Origin: Oscillospiraceae bacterium
Lineage (GTDB): Bacteria > Bacillota > Clostridia > Oscillospirales > Ruminococcaceae
DNA length: 64,000 nucleotides
Assembly (NCBI GenBank): GCA_021201235.1
Contig: JAJQFI010000024.1
Span: 124,001-188,000 of the forward strand
Direction of reading: 5' to 3'
Both the position numbers and the translations under genes were made by a program. Position 1 is the stretch's first letter. Every line of letters starts with the position of its first letter. The notes beneath the pieces were generated by a model that worked only from the letters and a program-made list of their open reading frames with translations, had not been told where the DNA came from and searched no databases. Positions 30,020 to 40,444 of this stretch are shown here, in pieces.

Positions 30020-30805
30020 TTATTTGAACTTATATATTGTAATGAAAATTCTGTCTTTCTTAGACATACCGCCGACACGATTCAGGACAAACTTCCCCTT
30101 CCCGCGCAGTGAGAACACATCACCTTCGTCGACCTTTTCACTCGGGTCGAAAATCATAAGGTGATTCAGCAGCACTCCTTCGGATCGAATAAGTGCCTGC
30201 GTTTTCTCACGCGAAAGTCCGATCGCATCGGACAGAACGGCATCAATTCTCAGAGACTTGACTGTCGCGTTTATGGCTCCGAATTTCTTTTCCGGAATAT
30301 CCGCTTCGGAAAAATCATGGCTTATCGTCACACCGACTCCGCCGACCTTGGAGACTTCCTCAACAATCGGAAGAACAGCGTTCATGACGAACACCACGGT
30401 GCGCTTTTCACCCACCAGAATATCGCCGAGCATCTCGCGCTTGATATTCAAAGACATAAGTGTCCCGAGAAAATCGCGATGAGTAAGCGAGCCGATATTT
30501 CTTCCGCTGAAAACGACAGGAGAAAAAGGCACAGTACGCCCATATCCGGAAAAGATAATCACTCGTCTTTCTGCCGCTTCATACCCACCAAGGAACTCAT
30601 AGTTGGGCAAATCACCGCTATCGTTGGCATATTGTTCGAGCGACAGGTTACAAAGAGCAAGCTGCCTTTCGTCCAAAAAGCAACCTGACCTTGAAAGTCC
30701 CGACGCAAAGCTCGCACGACCGAGATCGATAATATGCCGTATCAGAACCCTCTCATCGTCATTTACCGACGACAAAAGTCTTTGCCTGTGGCAGTCATTC
30801 TCCAT
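30020..30805 (-). CDS. YlmH-type RNA-binding protein (S4 domain)
   Basis: C-terminal S4 region RIDAVLSDAIGLSREKTQALIRSEGVLLN; position between sepF and divIVA. Confidence 0.9.
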   Translation of the reverse strand: MENDCHRQRLLSSVNDDERVLIRHIIDLGRASFASGLSRSGCFLDERQLALCNLSLEQYANDSGDLPNYEFLGGYEAAERRVIIFSGYGRTVPFSPVVFSGRNIGSLTHRDFLGTLMSLNIKREMLGDILVGEKRTVVFVMNAVLPIVEEVSKVGGVGVTISHDFSEADIPEKKFGAINATVKSLRIDAVLSDAIGLSREKTQALIRSEGVLLNHLMIFDPSEKVDEGDVFSLRGKGKFVLNRVGGMSKKDRIFITIYKFK

Positions 30806-30807
30806 TA

Positions 30808-31233
30808 TCAGAAGCTGTAACCGTTATTCTCAAGCTCGCTCATCAAGTCAACGCCGCTGAAGCCGACATTCTTCGGCATGATGACAAATGTCTTTGAAGC
30901 GGTCATTTTGATAGAAGCGCCATTTGCATATGCGACTCCCGAAAGAAAGTCCATAATGCGCTTTGCATCCTCTGCCTTGACCTGCTCAAGGTTAAGAAGA
31001 ACCGTCTTCTGATGGTTCAGGTCGTCGCCGATGGACTTAACCTCAGAAAAGTCGGTGGGACGAGAGAGAACAATCTGCACGGTTGCAGTTGTATTGATCT
31101 TAACCTCTCTGTTTCTTCTTTCCTGAGCGACATCGACTGTTTCAACTTCGTTTTCTTCATCGACAAGAGGCTCGTAATCCTCGCCTTCCTCTTCCCCGAT
31201 TAAGAAGTTCTTGATAGAATCTAACACACTCAT
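30808..31233 (-). CDS. sepF: Cell division protein SepF
   Basis: FSEVKSIGDDLNHQKTVLLNLEQVKAEDAKRIMDFLSGVAYANG; ATG 31233 with GGAGG RBS. Confidence 0.95.
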   Translation of the reverse strand: MSVLDSIKNFLIGEEEGEDYEPLVDEENEVETVDVAQERRNREVKINTTATVQIVLSRPTDFSEVKSIGDDLNHQKTVLLNLEQVKAEDAKRIMDFLSGVAYANGASIKMTASKTFVIMPKNVGFSGVDLMSELENNGYSF

Positions 31234-31291
31234 AATGTACCTCCGCATTTATTTATATAGCGATAAAAAACAAATATATCTATACCCTTCT

Positions 31292-31320
31292 ATTATCATA
31301 TATTTCGGCGCAAATGTCAA
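31292..31320 (-). promoter_or_regulatory. SigA promoter of the sepF operon
   Basis: TTGACA-17 bp-GATAAT. Confidence 0.65.
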
Positions 31321-31374
31321 GACAAAATATGAAAAAATGATACGTTCGGACTGTCAATAGTTACCTTCAGTCTC

Positions 31375-32670
31375 CTATGCAGTATCTTCCGACTCCGAAT
31401 CCTCGCTTTCAGATACTTCTTCTTCCGAATCCTCCTCGGATGATTCAGATGCGCTCTGCCCTTCTGTCGTAGAAACCGGGTCAAGAAGAACACTGTCATA
31501 CAATGTCAGATAACCGTCCTCCGTAGTGACCGCAGACAAAACGTAATCGTCGCCCTCATAGATTACATCTATGAGTCTGAACTCCGTCTGCCCGCCGCTT
31601 ACGACATACACACCCTTCTGACCGTTCTGGAATCTGATGGCACTTCTCGAAACCTTGATGCCCGAATATGTGCCGAAGAGTATTTCAACATCTACCACCC
31701 TCGAAGCGGCAACGGTTTCGTCCATCTGATCGCAGGACAGAACAATTATTGCTTCATTGCCGTTTCCCGTGGCGGTTATCGACTCAACCGTTACATCGTA
31801 AGTTTTTCCGACAGAAGTAAATGTAAGCTCAAAACTTTCGTTGACAAAATATCTGTCGTCGGTATAAATTACTCCGACCATGCTCCATTTATAATCAGAG
31901 AAAAGCTTTCCGATAACGTTCGAGCTTATCGTCGTATCTTTCTGAGGAGAAGCAATTATACTTTTGATATCATCAACAGTCAGGTCAGATATTCCGTCGG
32001 TTGTCAGATCCGACTCGTAACCGTCCACAACCGACGTGAAATATCCGGAGGATGAGGCGGTGACGGTCGCTACTGCGTTCACAAGCGAAACCTCCAAAGA
32101 ATTCAGCCTTTCTGTCAGAACGCTTATTCTGTCGGTATAGTCCTCTTCAACATTGGATGAGACATTAAGAATGCACATCAATTTTAAGAGATCGACCCTT
32201 TCGGAATTCAGGTCTTCGAAATTCTGAGTTTTTATATCGGCGATTATTTCCTTGTACTGCTCGGAAATCTGTGTTGAAATAAACTCCGGCTGGACATAAT
32301 CGGTTGTGCCGTTATCCTGCGCTTTTTCAAGTGCTTCTATCTCTTCTTCAAGCTTTTCAATCTCATGCCTGTTGTATATCTGCGTGTAAGAATTATATAT
32401 CTTGGCTATAGAAGAACCGTTTGAGACACGGCTTCCGTCGCCGATATCGTATGTAAGCACGCCATCTCCGAGGTAGCTCGTGTATACCAAGGATTCATCG
32501 CGTACTATAACGCCCGTGAAGCTGAGTGTTTTACTGGTTGTGAAGAGCGTTGCATCCTCAGTGTCGGAATCTGCGGACATGGTGAGATATATCTGCGACA
32601 AAACTATCGCAAATATACAACCGAAGATTACAACATATATCAAGAAGTCTCTAAGTCTTCTGAATCTCAC
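31375..32670 (-). CDS. HlyD-like membrane-fusion protein
   Basis: N-terminal TM, barrel-sandwich-like GDGSRVSNGSSIAKIY, coiled coil, very acidic Ser/Glu C-terminus. Confidence 0.7.
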   Translation of the reverse strand: MRFRRLRDFLIYVVIFGCIFAIVLSQIYLTMSADSDTEDATLFTTSKTLSFTGVIVRDESLVYTSYLGDGVLTYDIGDGSRVSNGSSIAKIYNSYTQIYNRHEIEKLEEEIEALEKAQDNGTTDYVQPEFISTQISEQYKEIIADIKTQNFEDLNSERVDLLKLMCILNVSSNVEEDYTDRISVLTERLNSLEVSLVNAVATVTASSSGYFTSVVDGYESDLTTDGISDLTVDDIKSIIASPQKDTTISSNVIGKLFSDYKWSMVGVIYTDDRYFVNESFELTFTSVGKTYDVTVESITATGNGNEAIIVLSCDQMDETVAASRVVDVEILFGTYSGIKVSRSAIRFQNGQKGVYVVSGGQTEFRLIDVIYEGDDYVLSAVTTEDGYLTLYDSVLLDPVSTTEGQSASESSEEDSEEEVSESEDSESEDTA

Positions 32671-32684
32671 TTGTTATCCGCCTT

Positions 32685-33629
32685 TCAGTATTTCTCGATG
32701 ATACCGTTTCTTCTGATTATTTCCGATGCAATTTCAAATTCGCTCTCATCATCCGAAAGCAAATCTCTGTAAATCCAGTTTATTCTCTCGTCACGCCGAA
32801 ACCATGTGAGCTGTCTTTTGGCGTATCTTCTCGAATCCTGCTTGACACTTTCCACGCATTCTTCAAGCGATTTCTCACCTGCAAAATACGGTTTGAACTC
32901 TTTATATCCGATAGCCTGTCCGGCTGTTGCTACGTTCTCCATAGACAAAACCATTTTTGCCTCATCCAAGAGCCCCATTTCAAGCATCCTGTCGACTCTG
33001 AGATTGACTCTTTCGTACAATAACTCTCTGTCCGAATAATTGAGTCCTATCATAATAGGGTCATACGGACTTTCTTTTTGGGAAAGTTTATTTGCCTCAG
33101 TCATCGTAACGCCGGAGATTTTGTAAACTTCAATGGCTCTTATTATTCTCATGAGGTTATTCGGATGAAGCCTGTCCGCCGATTCAGGGTCAAATTCTCT
33201 AAGAATATCCAAAAGATATTCCCCACCCTTTTCTTCTGCAAGCCTGGAAAGCTTTTCTCTCAGCTCTGTTGATGAGCAGGTTTCGTCAAAGCTTATGCCG
33301 TTTATAAGAAAAGATATATAAAGTCCGGTACCGCCGCATACTATAGGCATCTTTCCCCTGTCTGCTATATCTTTAATACACTCACCGGCAAGCCTCACAT
33401 AATCGGCAACTGAAAACTCTTCCGAAAGGCTGAGGAAATCAATCATATGATGCCTGATTCCACGCATTTCTTCCGGTGTTGGCTTTGCGGTTGCAATGCT
33501 TATATCCTTGTAAATCTGCATGGAATCGGCAGAGACAACCTCTCCATCAAAACGCACGGCGAGTGACACCGAAAGCTCCGTTTTTCCGGAAGCCGTAGGA
33601 CCGCATATAACAATCAACTTCTGCTTCAT
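32685..33629 (-). CDS. miaA: tRNA dimethylallyltransferase MiaA
   Basis: VICGPTASGKTELSVSLA, GEVVSADSMQIYKDISIATAKP, YAKRQLTWFR. Confidence 0.97.
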   Translation of the reverse strand: MKQKLIVICGPTASGKTELSVSLAVRFDGEVVSADSMQIYKDISIATAKPTPEEMRGIRHHMIDFLSLSEEFSVADYVRLAGECIKDIADRGKMPIVCGGTGLYISFLINGISFDETCSSTELREKLSRLAEEKGGEYLLDILREFDPESADRLHPNNLMRIIRAIEVYKISGVTMTEANKLSQKESPYDPIMIGLNYSDRELLYERVNLRVDRMLEMGLLDEAKMVLSMENVATAGQAIGYKEFKPYFAGEKSLEECVESVKQDSRRYAKRQLTWFRRDERINWIYRDLLSDDESEFEIASEIIRRNGIIEKY

Positions 33630-33632
33630 CAG

Positions 33633-35552
33633 TTATACTATCCTTCGGAACATCTTCTCGATTTCCTTCTTTGAGAGCTTCACAAGAATAGGTCTTCCGT
33701 GAGGACAATACCTGATATCCTCCTCGGTTATAAGCTCCATAAGCCTTTCAAGCTCAATAACATTCGTGTCACTGTTAGCTTTGATTGCCGCCTTACAAGC
33801 AAACGTATGATATAAATCATCGAAAATATCTGTGCCCTTGCTCTTCTTGCCTTCAACTATGCTGTCGGCAACCTGCATAACAACATCAATCGGGTCCATA
33901 TCCTGTGCTATCATCGGAGAACCTGTAATGACTATCTCGGGAGCATCTTTAAACTCAACACCGATTCCAAGCCTGCGACAAACATCCTGATTTTCGTGAA
34001 GTGCGTCGAACTGTTCATAGGTAAGAGTAACACGAACAGGATTCAGAAGCATCTGCGAATCGAGCTCGGTCACGTTGCGCTTGAGCCCTTCATAAATCAG
34101 TCTTTCGTGAGCGGCATGCTTGTCGACAAGAAGAATATCGTCACCGCATTGAGCCACAATATAGGTCTTGAACGCCTCGCCTATTACTCTGATTTCAAGC
34201 GGTACACTTTCTGTAACAGGTTCAGTGGGAATCGCTTTTGACAATGATTGTTCGTTTATGTATGTGTATGTACTTTCGATTTTATCCGTACCTGAAGGCT
34301 CATCAGCTCTTGACTCGGCGACAAATGTGGGAGTTTTATCTACACTCTCATCGGTCTTGTATGGCGCCTTATAGTCTTTCATGAATGTATTTATGAAGTC
34401 ACTTGCCGGCACTGTTGTCTTTCGCCATGCAGTTTGCGTCGAACCAAATGACATTTGCTCACCGCTATCGGCAACTGTAGTAGCTCCCGTATACAGCTGT
34501 CTGTGAGTCATGGAGCTGTTAGCCGATGTCCTCGAGCCGTCCGCATTAATCTCCTCGGGAGAATCGGATTTCAGAAGTGCATCCTTTACAGCGTAGTAAA
34601 CTGCACTGTAAACGGTGTTGTTATCCTGAAATCTCACTTCAAGCTTGGTAGGATGAGCGTTTACGTCTACTGTATCGGCTGGCATTGAAATATTGAGAAC
34701 ACATCCGGGGTGCTTGCCGACCATCATTTTGTCGGTATAGGCTTCTTCGAGCGCCAACGCTATCGTTGTGCTCTTGATATATCTTGAATTGACAAAGAAA
34801 TTCTGAAATGCTCTCGTAGTCCTTGCCGCAAGAGGCTTTGTAACATAGCCTTTGACAGTTACATACATATATTTGTAATCAACCGGTATACAGCCGTCGT
34901 AAAACTCTTTGCCGAGTATTGTGTAAATAGCAGACAAAGGCTTACCATCGCCTGAAGTGACAAATTCAACCTTATTGTCTCTTATGAACTTGGTTGATAT
35001 TTCCGGGTGGGAAAGAGCTATCTTCTGGACTATTGTGGCAACCGAATTGCCCTCGGGAGTGTCTTTTTTCAGGAACTTCTGCCTTGCAGGGACATTATAA
35101 AACAGGTCTCTTACGATTATGGTTGTACCGTCAGGGCACCCGGCAGGCTCGGATGAAATCTCGATGCCGCCTTCTATTTCGTACTTAAGCCCAAGCTCGT
35201 CTTCACGTCTTTTAGTCAGAAGCTGAACTTTCGAGACTGCGCAAACGGACGCAAGAGCTTCGCCCCTGAATCCGAGGGTTCCTATTGAATCGAGGTCTTC
35301 TTTGACGGAAATCTTGCTTGTTGCGTGTCTTACAAACGCCAGAGGCACATCCTCCCCTGACATTCCGCAACCGTTGTCGCTAACTCGCAAATAGGTCTTT
35401 CCACCGTTTTTAATCTCGACGACTATATTGTCGGCACCCGCATCTATCGAGTTTTCGACAAGCTCCTTCACTGTTGAAGCAGGTCTGTCAACCACTTCTC
35501 CGGCGGCTATAAGCTCATATACCGATTTATCCAAAAGATGAATTCTGTTCAC
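33633..35552 (-). CDS. mutL: DNA mismatch repair protein MutL
   Basis: IAAGEVVDRPASTVKELVENSIDAGA, DNGCGM, GFRGEALASV. Confidence 0.97.
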   Translation of the reverse strand: MNRIHLLDKSVYELIAAGEVVDRPASTVKELVENSIDAGADNIVVEIKNGGKTYLRVSDNGCGMSGEDVPLAFVRHATSKISVKEDLDSIGTLGFRGEALASVCAVSKVQLLTKRREDELGLKYEIEGGIEISSEPAGCPDGTTIIVRDLFYNVPARQKFLKKDTPEGNSVATIVQKIALSHPEISTKFIRDNKVEFVTSGDGKPLSAIYTILGKEFYDGCIPVDYKYMYVTVKGYVTKPLAARTTRAFQNFFVNSRYIKSTTIALALEEAYTDKMMVGKHPGCVLNISMPADTVDVNAHPTKLEVRFQDNNTVYSAVYYAVKDALLKSDSPEEINADGSRTSANSSMTHRQLYTGATTVADSGEQMSFGSTQTAWRKTTVPASDFINTFMKDYKAPYKTDESVDKTPTFVAESRADEPSGTDKIESTYTYINEQSLSKAIPTEPVTESVPLEIRVIGEAFKTYIVAQCGDDILLVDKHAAHERLIYEGLKRNVTELDSQMLLNPVRVTLTYEQFDALHENQDVCRRLGIGVEFKDAPEIVITGSPMIAQDMDPIDVVMQVADSIVEGKKSKGTDIFDDLYHTFACKAAIKANSDTNVIELERLMELITEEDIRYCPHGRPILVKLSKKEIEKMFRRIV

Positions 35553-35574
35553 TTTGCCGCCTCCTTAGATAGTT

Positions 35575-38184
35575 TTAAATATAACGCACGATATCTGAGA
35601 TAAGCTCTCTGAGCTCCTTATCAGACAGTTCGTCGATATTGGTCTTTCTGAGCATGTTTATGACTGCTTTTTCGTTAATGCCCTCAAAGGACATCTGGTC
35701 GCTCTCCGGTTCAGCCTGCACAGTCGGCTTGACCTCAAGCTCTTTAAGGATTTCTCTCGAACGTCTTAAGATAGATTCGGGAAGTCCCGCAAGCTTTGCA
35801 ACTTCTATTCCGTAGGATTCATCAACACCGCCACGGACAATCTTTCTTAAGAACCTGATGCCGTCGGAGCCCTTCTTTACGGCTACGCTATAGTTCTTGA
35901 TTCCGGGCTTTTCATTTTCGAGAGAAATAAGCTCGTGATAATGTGTTGCAAAGAGCGTCTTGCAACCGACCTTTCTCGGGTTGGATATATACTCCGCGAC
36001 GCTCTTGGCGATGCTCAAGCCGTCATAGGTTGAAGTACCTCTGCCGACCTCATCAAGTATAACAAGGCTGTCACGGGTGGCGTTCTTGACGATATCTGCA
36101 ATCTCGCTCATCTCAACCATGAAGGTTGACTGACCTGCTGTCAGGTCATCGGATGCTCCGACACGGGTGAATATCTGGTCACAGATCGAAATCTTTGCAT
36201 AATCGGCAGGCACAAATGAGCCTATCTGAGCCATAAGGGTTATCAAAGCAACCTGTCTCATATATGTAGACTTGCCGGACATATTCGGACCGGTGATTAT
36301 CGACATCCGATTGTCGGTTAAATCAAGATAAGTGTCGTTCGGGACAAATAGCTCATCTTTAAGCATAAGCTCGACAACAGGGTGTCTGCCGTTTCTTATG
36401 TCTATAATTCCGTCAATGGCGATTTCTGGCTTGGTGTAATTGTTCTTGATAGCAACCGAAGCAAACGAAGCCAGTACATCTATTGTAGCAACCGCAACTG
36501 CGGTTTTCTGAACATCAGAAAGTTTATTTGCAACGTAATCCCTTACTTCGCCGAATATCTCATTTTCAAGTGCAAGAATGTGCTCGGATGCACCGGAAAT
36601 CATATCCTCAGTGTTCTTGAGCTCTTCGGTTATGTAACGCTCGGCATTGACGAGAGTTTGCTTTCTGATGAAGTAATCGGGAACCTGTTCGATAAACGAA
36701 CGTGTGACTTCCATATAATAGCCGTAAACGTGATTATAGCCGGATTTGAGATTCTTGATTCCTGTCTTTTCACGCTCTTTGGCGACTATTTCCTCAATAA
36801 CACCCTTGCCATCAGACGCAATCTTTCTTAGATTATCGAGCTCATCGTTGAAGCCCTCTTTTATCATTCCGCCGTTTTTGAACGTCGCAGGAAGGTCGTC
36901 AGGGATTGCATTATCAATAAGAGTTGCAATATCCTCGAGTGTGGAAATATCATTATTCAGAGTTTTAATCAGATCCGAGTTAAGCTCACCCAAAATTCTC
37001 TTAATTTCCGGGAGCCTTGACGAAGTGCTTGCAAGAGCCTTTAAATCCCTTGGCGTGGCGGTTTTATAGATAACCTTCGTCATGAGCCTTTCGAGGTCGT
37101 AAACGCCGCTAAGCTCGTCCTCCAGACTCGAAAGAAGCGCTGAATTGTGATAAAGCGCTTCAACTGCATCTAGCCTTTTAATGATACGCGTCGGATTGCA
37201 GAGAGGCTGCTCTATCCACGATTTCAGCATTCTCTTGCCCATCGAGGTCCTTGTCATATCGAGAACCCATAGAAGCGAGCCCTTTTTCTCACCGCTCCGA
37301 AGAGTCTTTGTAAGCTCAAGATTCGTCCTTGCGGTGTAGCCGAGCGCCATAATCTGCTCGTCGGAATGTCTTTCGATTGATGAGAATCTTGCAACGCTTC
37401 CTCGCTGAGTATCAGCTATATAGCAAAACAGTGCGGAAACAGCTTTAGCCTCAGCATCTTTTTCTGTGAGCTCGAGCTTTTGGAACGAATCGTTTGAAAA
37501 CTGGTCCAAAACCACCTGACGATTCCTGGAAAAATCAAACGAGCTTTCATCAAGCGTCTTAATTCCCGCCTTAAGCTTGTCCGAGATAAATTTCGCAACG
37601 TCGCTGTCTGTCGGAAATTTCGTCTGACAAAGAATCTCAACCGGCGAATATCTTGAAAGCTTGTTGATAAGAAACGCCTGCAGATCCCCTTCGGAGGATT
37701 TGTAGAGATGTGCTTCGCCTGTCGACATATCGGCGAAGCAAACCGCGACAGTACCGGCTTCGAGATAAATGGATGAAAGCCAGTTATTGTTGCCCTCGTC
37801 GAGCATACTGCTGTCGGTAAGCGTTCCGGGAGTGACTATTCTTATGACGTCGCGCTTGACTATGCCCTTTGCGGTCGCAGGGTCCTCCATCTGCTCGCAG
37901 ACTACGACACTGTAGCCCTTGTCTATAAGCCTCTTGATATAGCTGTCACAGGCATGATGCGGAACTCCGCACATCGGAGCGCGCTCCGAAAGCCCACAAT
38001 CCTTTGAGGTCAGTGCAAGCTCAAGCTCCTTAGATGCGACAATAGCATCATCAAAGAACATTTCATAAAAATCTCCAAGCCTGAAGAAAAGGATGCTGTC
38101 CATATGCTCGAGCTTTATCTCAACATATTGCCTCATTCCCTTCGACAGAGAATTTATATCAACGTCCTTGAGTAAAAGCGGCAT
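35575..38184 (-). CDS. mutS: DNA mismatch repair protein MutS
   Basis: FFRLGDFYEMFFDDA, ITGPNMSGKSTYMRQVALI, LDEVGRGTSTYDGLSIA. Confidence 0.98.
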   Translation of the reverse strand: MPLLLKDVDINSLSKGMRQYVEIKLEHMDSILFFRLGDFYEMFFDDAIVASKELELALTSKDCGLSERAPMCGVPHHACDSYIKRLIDKGYSVVVCEQMEDPATAKGIVKRDVIRIVTPGTLTDSSMLDEGNNNWLSSIYLEAGTVAVCFADMSTGEAHLYKSSEGDLQAFLINKLSRYSPVEILCQTKFPTDSDVAKFISDKLKAGIKTLDESSFDFSRNRQVVLDQFSNDSFQKLELTEKDAEAKAVSALFCYIADTQRGSVARFSSIERHSDEQIMALGYTARTNLELTKTLRSGEKKGSLLWVLDMTRTSMGKRMLKSWIEQPLCNPTRIIKRLDAVEALYHNSALLSSLEDELSGVYDLERLMTKVIYKTATPRDLKALASTSSRLPEIKRILGELNSDLIKTLNNDISTLEDIATLIDNAIPDDLPATFKNGGMIKEGFNDELDNLRKIASDGKGVIEEIVAKEREKTGIKNLKSGYNHVYGYYMEVTRSFIEQVPDYFIRKQTLVNAERYITEELKNTEDMISGASEHILALENEIFGEVRDYVANKLSDVQKTAVAVATIDVLASFASVAIKNNYTKPEIAIDGIIDIRNGRHPVVELMLKDELFVPNDTYLDLTDNRMSIITGPNMSGKSTYMRQVALITLMAQIGSFVPADYAKISICDQIFTRVGASDDLTAGQSTFMVEMSEIADIVKNATRDSLVILDEVGRGTSTYDGLSIAKSVAEYISNPRKVGCKTLFATHYHELISLENEKPGIKNYSVAVKKGSDGIRFLRKIVRGGVDESYGIEVAKLAGLPESILRRSREILKELEVKPTVQAEPESDQMSFEGINEKAVINMLRKTNIDELSDKELRELISDIVRYI

Positions 38185-38226
38185 ATTTCTTCATCCTTTC
38201 TCATACTTGTTTTACTTAAAGTTCAA

Positions 38227-38634
38227 TCAGTGGCAACCGCCGCAGGAGGCACAGTTACCGGTGCAACCATAGTTCATGTCACAGGTTTCGGGGTCTTCGC
38301 CGTTTGCGGACATGCTGATAATGGTCGTTATCTGGCGAAGAAGCTCATCCATAGCATTCTTTGCGTCGTTATAGGCGGACATATTTTCATTCTTCATAAT
38401 CTTTGAGTAGAGCTCGCCGACGCTTGTTTTAAGCTCCTCAACCTTATTTTCATCCCGCCCGGTAGTCTTGGAAACCTCGTTATTGAGGACGGTTCTTCCG
38501 CGGTTGAACTCCTCTATCATTTTCTGAAGCTCGGTGTCGTTGTCGTTGGCAACACGGGCTCTTATATAAGTTGAATATCTCTCATCAGCCTGAATTGCCT
38601 TGCCGAGTTCTCTTGTCAGTTGAATAACATCCAT
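38227..38634 (-). CDS. YlbF/YmcA family protein with Cys-rich C-terminus
   Basis: Helical YlbF-like body; ends CDMNYGCTGNCASCGGCH. Confidence 0.8.
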   Translation of the reverse strand: MDVIQLTRELGKAIQADERYSTYIRARVANDNDTELQKMIEEFNRGRTVLNNEVSKTTGRDENKVEELKTSVGELYSKIMKNENMSAYNDAKNAMDELLRQITTIISMSANGEDPETCDMNYGCTGNCASCGGCH

Positions 38635-38717
38635 TTTAAGTTCTCCTTATATATCATTTTTACAGATTAAAATTCAGAAGCATGCAACACTATGCAACCC
38701 ATAGATTGCACCTTAGT

Positions 38718-38747
38718 ATTATACCACAACCCCTTGTAAAATACAAG
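38718..38747 (-). promoter_or_regulatory. SigA promoter of ylbF-like/mutS operon with inverted repeat over the -35
   Basis: TTGTAT-17 bp-TATAAT (extended TGG); CTTGTA-TTT-TACAAG at 38733-38747. Confidence 0.6.
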
Positions 38748-38813
38748 TCATCAGACTCAATTTACGGTATGTATGCTTACAAAAAATTTTTCGTAAAACT
38801 ACATGAAGACAAG

Positions 38814-38840
38814 AAAACGCCCCGAAATTCGGGGCGCTTT
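38814..38840 (-). terminator. Intrinsic terminator of the NPTTG mini-protein gene
   Basis: CGCCCCGAA-t-TTCGGGGCG stem followed by TTTT on the minus strand. Confidence 0.85.
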
Positions 38841-38864
38841 CGTTACATACTTCTTTGATGAAGA

Positions 38865-39098
38865 TTAGTGCTTCTTGGAAGCAACAACACCGGCAGCAGC
38901 AACTGCCATAGGAAGTACAGCAAGTGCAATACCTGTGGTGGGGTTGGAATCGGTGGGCTCTTCGGTCTCATCGGTATCATTGACATCGATGGTCTCGTCA
39001 TCTTCGGTCTCAGAGTTGGTGTCCTCTGCGAAAGCAGCAACAGTCAACATGGAAAGAACCATGACGAGGGAGAGAAGAAGTGCAACAATTTTTTTCAT
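38865..39098 (-). CDS. Small secreted acidic protein with NPTTG cell-wall-sorting-like C-terminus
   Basis: Signal peptide MKKIVALLLSLVMVLSMLTVAAFA; acidic linker; SNPTTGIALAVLPMAVAAAGVVASKKH; AAAAAGGAGG RBS. Confidence 0.85.
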   Translation of the reverse strand: MKKIVALLLSLVMVLSMLTVAAFAEDTNSETEDDETIDVNDTDETEEPTDSNPTTGIALAVLPMAVAAAGVVASKKH

Positions 39099-39322
39099 AA
39101 TGAAAAACCTCCTTTTTGTTAAGCAAACCGCTTAGTAGTTATATTATACATTATTTTCGCGGGATTTACTATTGCCAATTTATACAATCTTTTTTTCTCA
39201 AAAAGCTTCAAAATCGGCGTTATGCAAAAAATCGCAAAAATATTGCATACCAAATGTAACGATTTCATGAATATATTCGCAATAAAATCACCGAATATCT
39301 CACGAATGTCTATTATGCCACA

Positions 39323-40351
39323 TCAACCGGCATTATAACCGTATGGGTTATTCTTCTGCCAGTTCCAGGAATCTCTGCACATGTCGTCGATTCCGTAAAT
39401 TGCCTTCCAGTGAAGCTCCTTCTCGGCAAGTGTCGGGTCTGAGTAATTTTCGTCAAGGTCTCCGGCACGTCTCGGACCGATGACATAAGGAATTTCCTTG
39501 CCGCATGCTTTCTCGTAAGCCTTGACGACGTCAAGAACCGAATATCCGATTCCTGTTCCGAGATTGTATATATAAACTCCGCCGTTCTTGGACTCATCTA
39601 TCTTTTCAAGAGCTCTGACGTGACCGTCTGCCAAGTCGCAAACATGGATATAATCGCGAACGCCGGTGCCGTCATGGGTCTTATAGTCGTTACCCCAAAC
39701 GTTGAGGTGTTCTCTTCTTCCGACAGCAACCTGTGCAATATACGGAACAAGATTATTCGGAATTCCCTGCGGGTCCTCACCTATTAGTCCCGAAGGATGC
39801 GCTCCTATAGGATTGAAATATCTGAGAAGAACCACATTCCACTCGCTGTCGGCTGTATGAACATCGGTAAGAATCTGCTCAATCATACTCTTTGTCCAAC
39901 CGTATGGGTTCGTGCAAGCTCCCTTCGGGCAATCCTCGGTTATCGGGACTCTTTCGGGAACGCCATAAACCGTTGCGGAAGAGCTGAAAATTATATTTTT
40001 GACACCGTGAGCCTTCATCGACTCAAGAAGTGTAAGAGTTCCGCCTATATTGTTCTTATAGTATTCAAGCGGCTTCTCAACAGACTCTCCTACCGCCTTG
40101 AGTCCGGCAAAGTGAATAAGAGCCGTGATATCGGGATTCTCATCAAGGATTTTATCCATTGCTGAACGGTCAAGCATATCCGCCTTATAGAATTTTACTG
40201 ACTTTCCGGTTATCTTTTCTACTCTTTTCAGGGATTCCTCGCTCGAATTTGCGAGATTATCAAATACAACAACGTCATAGCCCTTCTCCAAAAGGGTCAG
40301 AACGGTGTGCGAGCCTATATATCCGGCTCCTCCAGAAACCAAAATCGACAT
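39323..40351 (-). CDS. galE: UDP-glucose 4-epimerase
   Basis: [45 protein letters not shown] (YxxxK). Confidence 0.97.
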   Translation of the reverse strand: MSILVSGGAGYIGSHTVLTLLEKGYDVVVFDNLANSSEESLKRVEKITGKSVKFYKADMLDRSAMDKILDENPDITALIHFAGLKAVGESVEKPLEYYKNNIGGTLTLLESMKAHGVKNIIFSSSATVYGVPERVPITEDCPKGACTNPYGWTKSMIEQILTDVHTADSEWNVVLLRYFNPIGAHPSGLIGEDPQGIPNNLVPYIAQVAVGRREHLNVWGNDYKTHDGTGVRDYIHVCDLADGHVRALEKIDESKNGGVYIYNLGTGIGYSVLDVVKAYEKACGKEIPYVIGPRRAGDLDENYSDPTLAEKELHWKAIYGIDDMCRDSWNWQKNNPYGYNAG

Positions 40352-40393
40352 AGAAAATTGACCTCCATACTCGTAATTGTGTTTTTGCACTAC

Positions 40394-40428
40394 TGCTATA
40401 ATAGCACATTCCGAGCCGAAGGTCAATC
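40394..40428 (-). promoter_or_regulatory. SigA promoter of galE
   Basis: Minus strand TTGACC-17 bp-TATTAT with extended TGC. Confidence 0.65.
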
Positions 40429-40444
40429 ATAAATCACGAAATTT

